This document shows, one piece after another, positions 8,154 to 10,028 of a stretch of 10,028 nucleotides of DNA (position 1 is its first letter; the number at the start of each line of letters is the position of its first letter). Where the stretch lies: NCBI GenBank assembly GCA_029861675.1, contig JAOTYV010000169.1, positions 1 to 10,028 on the forward strand. Reading direction: 5' to 3'. The notes beneath the pieces are model-generated. The model was not told the DNA's origin, did not search any database, and saw nothing but the letters and a program-made list of their open reading frames with translations. A program made the translations under genes and the position numbers. Source of the stretch: Alphaproteobacteria bacterium. Lineage in GTDB: Bacteria; Pseudomonadota; Alphaproteobacteria; UBA8366.

Positions 8154-9903
8154 GCGTGGGACCCTCTTTTGTCAGGTTGATGGCCAGGTCGCTGTGTATT
8201 GCCGGCGTTTTCTCGTCCACCGGCATGACTCCCAAGGTCGGACCGGCGCGTTCGATGATGCGGCGCACGATCGGCGCGGCAACCCAGCCGCCGGTCGCGT
8301 ACCCATGCGTATCCTTCGTCCCCTTCGGCTCGTCGAGCAGCGCCAGGACGACATAACGCGGCTTATTCATTGGAAATGCGCCGACGAAGGACGAAATCAA
8401 TGACCGGCGATTGTATCCGCGGCCGGATTGTTTCTCGGACGTGCCCGTCTTGCCGCCGACGAGATACCCGGTGGCGGCGGCGCGGCGGCCCGTGCCCTGA
8501 TCGACGACCAGGCGCAGCAGGCGGCGCATAGTGTGCGACGTGCTCTTGGAAATGACGCGAATGTCGTTCGTCCGGTCGGGAGTCGCACGCTTTATCAGTG
8601 TGGGAGCGTGGTAGACGCCGTCATTGAGGATCGCGGCGACCGCGGACGTAAGCTGCAGCGGACTAACCGCGATACCATGACCATACGAAATCGTCATGGT
8701 GTTGACCGGCCGCCAAACCTTCGGGAGCTGCGGCGCGCCGACCTCGGGCAACTCGATGGGGGAGGGCGTCATGAGCCCGAGCCGGCCGAGATAGGCCCGT
8801 TGCGTCTCGCCGCCCACATCGATCGCCATTTTCGCCGCGCCGATATTCGAGGAATACATGAAGATTTCAGGCACCGACAGCCAGCGCCGCTTGGCATGGT
8901 AGTCGCGAATCGTGAAGCGGGAAATCTTGATCGGCTTGGTCGCATCGTAGCCGCCGGAAAGCGTGACCACGCCGGCGTCAAGCGCCATCGCGGTGGTGAA
9001 AATCTTGAACGTGGATCCCAATTCGTAGGTGCCGAGGGTTGCCCGGTTGCGAATTTGATCCTTGCTGGCGCTGCCGGGGTGGTTGTTGTCGAAATCCGGA
9101 AGCGAAACGAGCGACGCCACCTCGCCATTGCGGATATCGAGGACGATGCCGACGCCGCCGATTGCCTCGTGTTTCTTGATCGCCGCATTCAGCGCATCGC
9201 GCACGACATGCTGAACCCGTGCATCCAGCGTAAGGGCCAACGGCGCCTTATGCCCGCGCAGGCGCCGGTCGAACGATCGTTCGATCCCGGCCGTCCCCTG
9301 GTTGTCGATATCCGTCATGCCGAGCACGTGCGCCATTAACTCGCCGTGCGGATAGACGCGCGCTTCCTCGCGCAAAAAATCGAGACCCGGTTGCCCGAGT
9401 TGGTTGATCTGCCATTGCTGGTCCGGCGTCAGTTTGCGCCGCAGCCAGACGAAAGTGCTCTTGCGCCGCAGGAGTTTGGCAAGCTTGGCCGGATTTTCGT
9501 TCGGCAAGACGGTTGCAATCAGGCGCGCCGTTTCATCGGGATCCAGAACGCGCGACGGATTGGCGTACAGCGAAGCGGTGGCCAGCCCGGTCGCGAGGAC
9601 GACGCCTCGGCGGTCGACGATTTCCGCCCGTTCGGTTTCGATAACGCCCTTGGCTGCCGTCGCGGCGGTGCGCGGCTCCTGTGCGGGGCGCAACATCGTT
9701 AAGTCGACCAGTCGGGCGGCGACGCAGCCGAACGCCAGCGTCAACACGGTTCCCATGATCAACAGGCGGGTTCGGCCGGTTTCCATGGCCTCTTTCAACA
9801 CGCCATCGGCGTCTGTGGCGGCACAGGGCACGCAAGGGCGCCGCCGTGCAGCGGGTTGGCTCCGGCGTTGCGGACGGTGACTCTTCGATGCTCTCAGTCT
9901 CAT
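8140..9903 (-). CDS. ftsI: Septal peptidoglycan D,D-transpeptidase FtsI (class B PBP, PBP3)
   Basis: Division-specific transpeptidase that cross-links septal peptidoglycan made with FtsW; anchored in the inner membrane with its catalytic part in the periplasm. The 587-residue product has a basic cytoplasmic tail (1-46), one membrane segment (about 47-63), the PBP-dimer region opening with RAEIVDRRGVVLAT (92-105), then a transpeptidase domain with all three active-site motifs: S297-T-F-K, S351-S-N and K485-TG. No PASTA repeats follow. The ATG at 9903-9901 is the first possible start after the preceding in-frame TGA and has AAGG 8 nt upstream. A later ATG (residue 40, 9786-9784) would drop most of the basic tail, but its nearest purine-rich site lies only 2 nt away. 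The 27-nt gap to ftsL and 14-nt overlap with murE place it in the operon. Length is ordinary for FtsI. Confidence 0.98.
   Translation of the reverse strand: MRLRASKSHRPQRRSQPAARRRPCVPCAATDADGVLKEAMETGRTRLLIMGTVLTLAFGCVAARLVDLTMLRPAQEPRTAATAAKGVIETERAEIVDRRGVVLATGLATASLYANPSRVLDPDETARLIATVLPNENPAKLAKLLRRKSTFVWLRRKLTPDQQWQINQLGQPGLDFLREEARVYPHGELMAHVLGMTDIDNQGTAGIERSFDRRLRGHKAPLALTLDARVQHVVRDALNAAIKKHEAIGGVGIVLDIRNGEVASLVSLPDFDNNHPGSASKDQIRNRATLGTYELGSTFKIFTTAMALDAGVVTLSGGYDATKPIKISRFTIRDYHAKRRWLSVPEIFMYSSNIGAAKMAIDVGGETQRAYLGRLGLMTPSPIELPEVGAPQLPKVWRPVNTMTISYGHGIAVSPLQLTSAVAAILNDGVYHAPTLIKRATPDRTNDIRVISKSTSHTMRRLLRLVVDQGTGRRAAATGYLVGGKTGTSEKQSGRGYNRRSLISSFVGAFPMNKPRYVVLALLDEPKGTKDTHGYATGGWVAAPIVRRIIERAGPTLGVMPVDEKTPAIHSDLAINLTKEGPTLASY
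8162..8167 (-). promoter_or_regulatory. Ribosome binding site of murE, inside the end of ftsI
   Basis: AGAGGG on the coding strand, 8 nt before the TTG at 8153. It decides the murE start, because no ATG or GTG lies in frame between the upstream TGA (8174-8172) and the conserved N-terminus. Lying within the last ftsI codons, it would be crossed by ribosomes finishing FtsI, consistent with coupled translation. Confidence 0.65.
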
Positions 9904-9911
9904 TTTTTTGG

Positions 9912-9915
9912 CCTT
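9912..9915 (-). promoter_or_regulatory. Ribosome binding site of ftsI
   Basis: AAGG on the coding strand, separated from the ATG at 9903 by 8 nt that end in six A residues. It supports the long form of FtsI with its basic tail over an internal start at residue 40. It is the only purine-rich match in the 27-nt ftsL-ftsI gap. Confidence 0.55.
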
Positions 9916-9930
9916 ATGACGGTAAGCGTG

Positions 9931-10028
9931 TCAGTTGTTGATTTTTTTCCACAACCGGAATTCAGACCGCATCGCGGCCGGAATTACGGAGTCCGCGCCC
10001 TTTTCGGGCAATTGCTCGACGGTCTGAA
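9931..10028 (-). CDS. ftsL: Probable cell division protein FtsL, C-terminal end only (cut by the right window edge)
   Basis: An open frame enters from the right edge and ends at a TGA (9933-9931), giving 31 visible residues that begin QTVEQLPEKG and end FRLWKKINN. Nothing in so short a tail identifies the family. The call rests on position, because ftsL directly precedes ftsI in proteobacterial dcw clusters, and on the small charged tail, which would fit the periplasmic C-terminus of FtsL. FtsL is a bitopic protein that joins FtsB and FtsQ to activate FtsW-FtsI. The other two minus-strand frames here close early (TAA and TGA), so this is the only one reaching the ftsI leader. Its N-terminal, membrane and coiled-coil parts are outside the window, so the name is an inference. 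Confidence 0.65.
   Translation of the reverse strand, partial: QTVEQLPEKGADSVIPAAMRSEFRLWKKINN

Noticed and set aside
8428..9339. A 303-codon plus-strand open frame opposite ftsI
   Set aside because: Antisense to the ftsI transpeptidase domain; the sequence shows no domain of its own.
9904..9930. Possible promoter or terminator in the A/T-rich ftsL-ftsI gap
   Set aside because: Only 27 nt long, with no -35/-10 pair, no stem before the T run on the transcribed strand, and a ribosome site that explains its purines.
1..10028. Mobile elements, CRISPR arrays, tRNA/rRNA genes or defence genes
   Set aside because: The whole window is filled by nine contiguous dcw genes with no unexplained stretch over 30 nt, and no repeat array or inverted-repeat ends were seen.

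Overview
The window is a stretch of a bacterial dcw (division and cell wall) cluster, read entirely on the minus strand. In transcription order, from high to low coordinates, it holds the tail of a likely ftsL, then ftsI (pbpB), murE, murF, mraY, murD, ftsW, murG and the first part of murC, which runs off the left edge. Every complete gene is recognised from family motifs visible in its translation, and all look intact. The GC-rich composition (judged by eye), the gene order and the protein style (for example YELGSTFK in Fts[10 protein letters not shown] in MurF and SSVNLMPPKGMTLPFLSYGG in FtsW) point to an alphaproteobacterium, possibly Rhodospirillales-like. The exact lineage cannot be fixed from this window.

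The genes are packed without usable gaps. Four junctions are 4-nt stop/start overlaps (murE/murF GTGA; murD/ftsW, ftsW/murG and murG/murC ATGA). ftsI and murE overlap by 14 nt. Only three spacers exist: 27 nt between ftsL and ftsI, 8 nt between murF and mraY, and 16 nt between mraY and murD. I see no promoter, terminator, RNA gene, repeat array, mobile element or CRISPR array. The layout suggests one long polycistronic message with translational coupling, continuing beyond both edges.

The genes work together on peptidoglycan precursor synthesis and septal wall assembly. MurC, MurD, MurE and MurF build UDP-MurNAc-pentapeptide in the cytoplasm, and the DNPR motif in MurE indicates meso-diaminopimelate at position 3. 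MraY moves the phospho-MurNAc-pentapeptide to undecaprenyl phosphate (lipid I), and MurG adds GlcNAc (lipid II). FtsW polymerises glycan at the septum and FtsI cross-links it. FtsL belongs to the divisome complex that controls FtsW-FtsI.

I did not find an undescribed system. The second-look items are modest: three non-ATG starts among the Mur ligases, an ftsL/ftsI junction that stays in one frame and carries A7 tracts, a basic N-terminal tail with a CxxC in FtsI, and a substituted loop in FtsW. The many long plus-strand open frames are antisense shadows of these genes.
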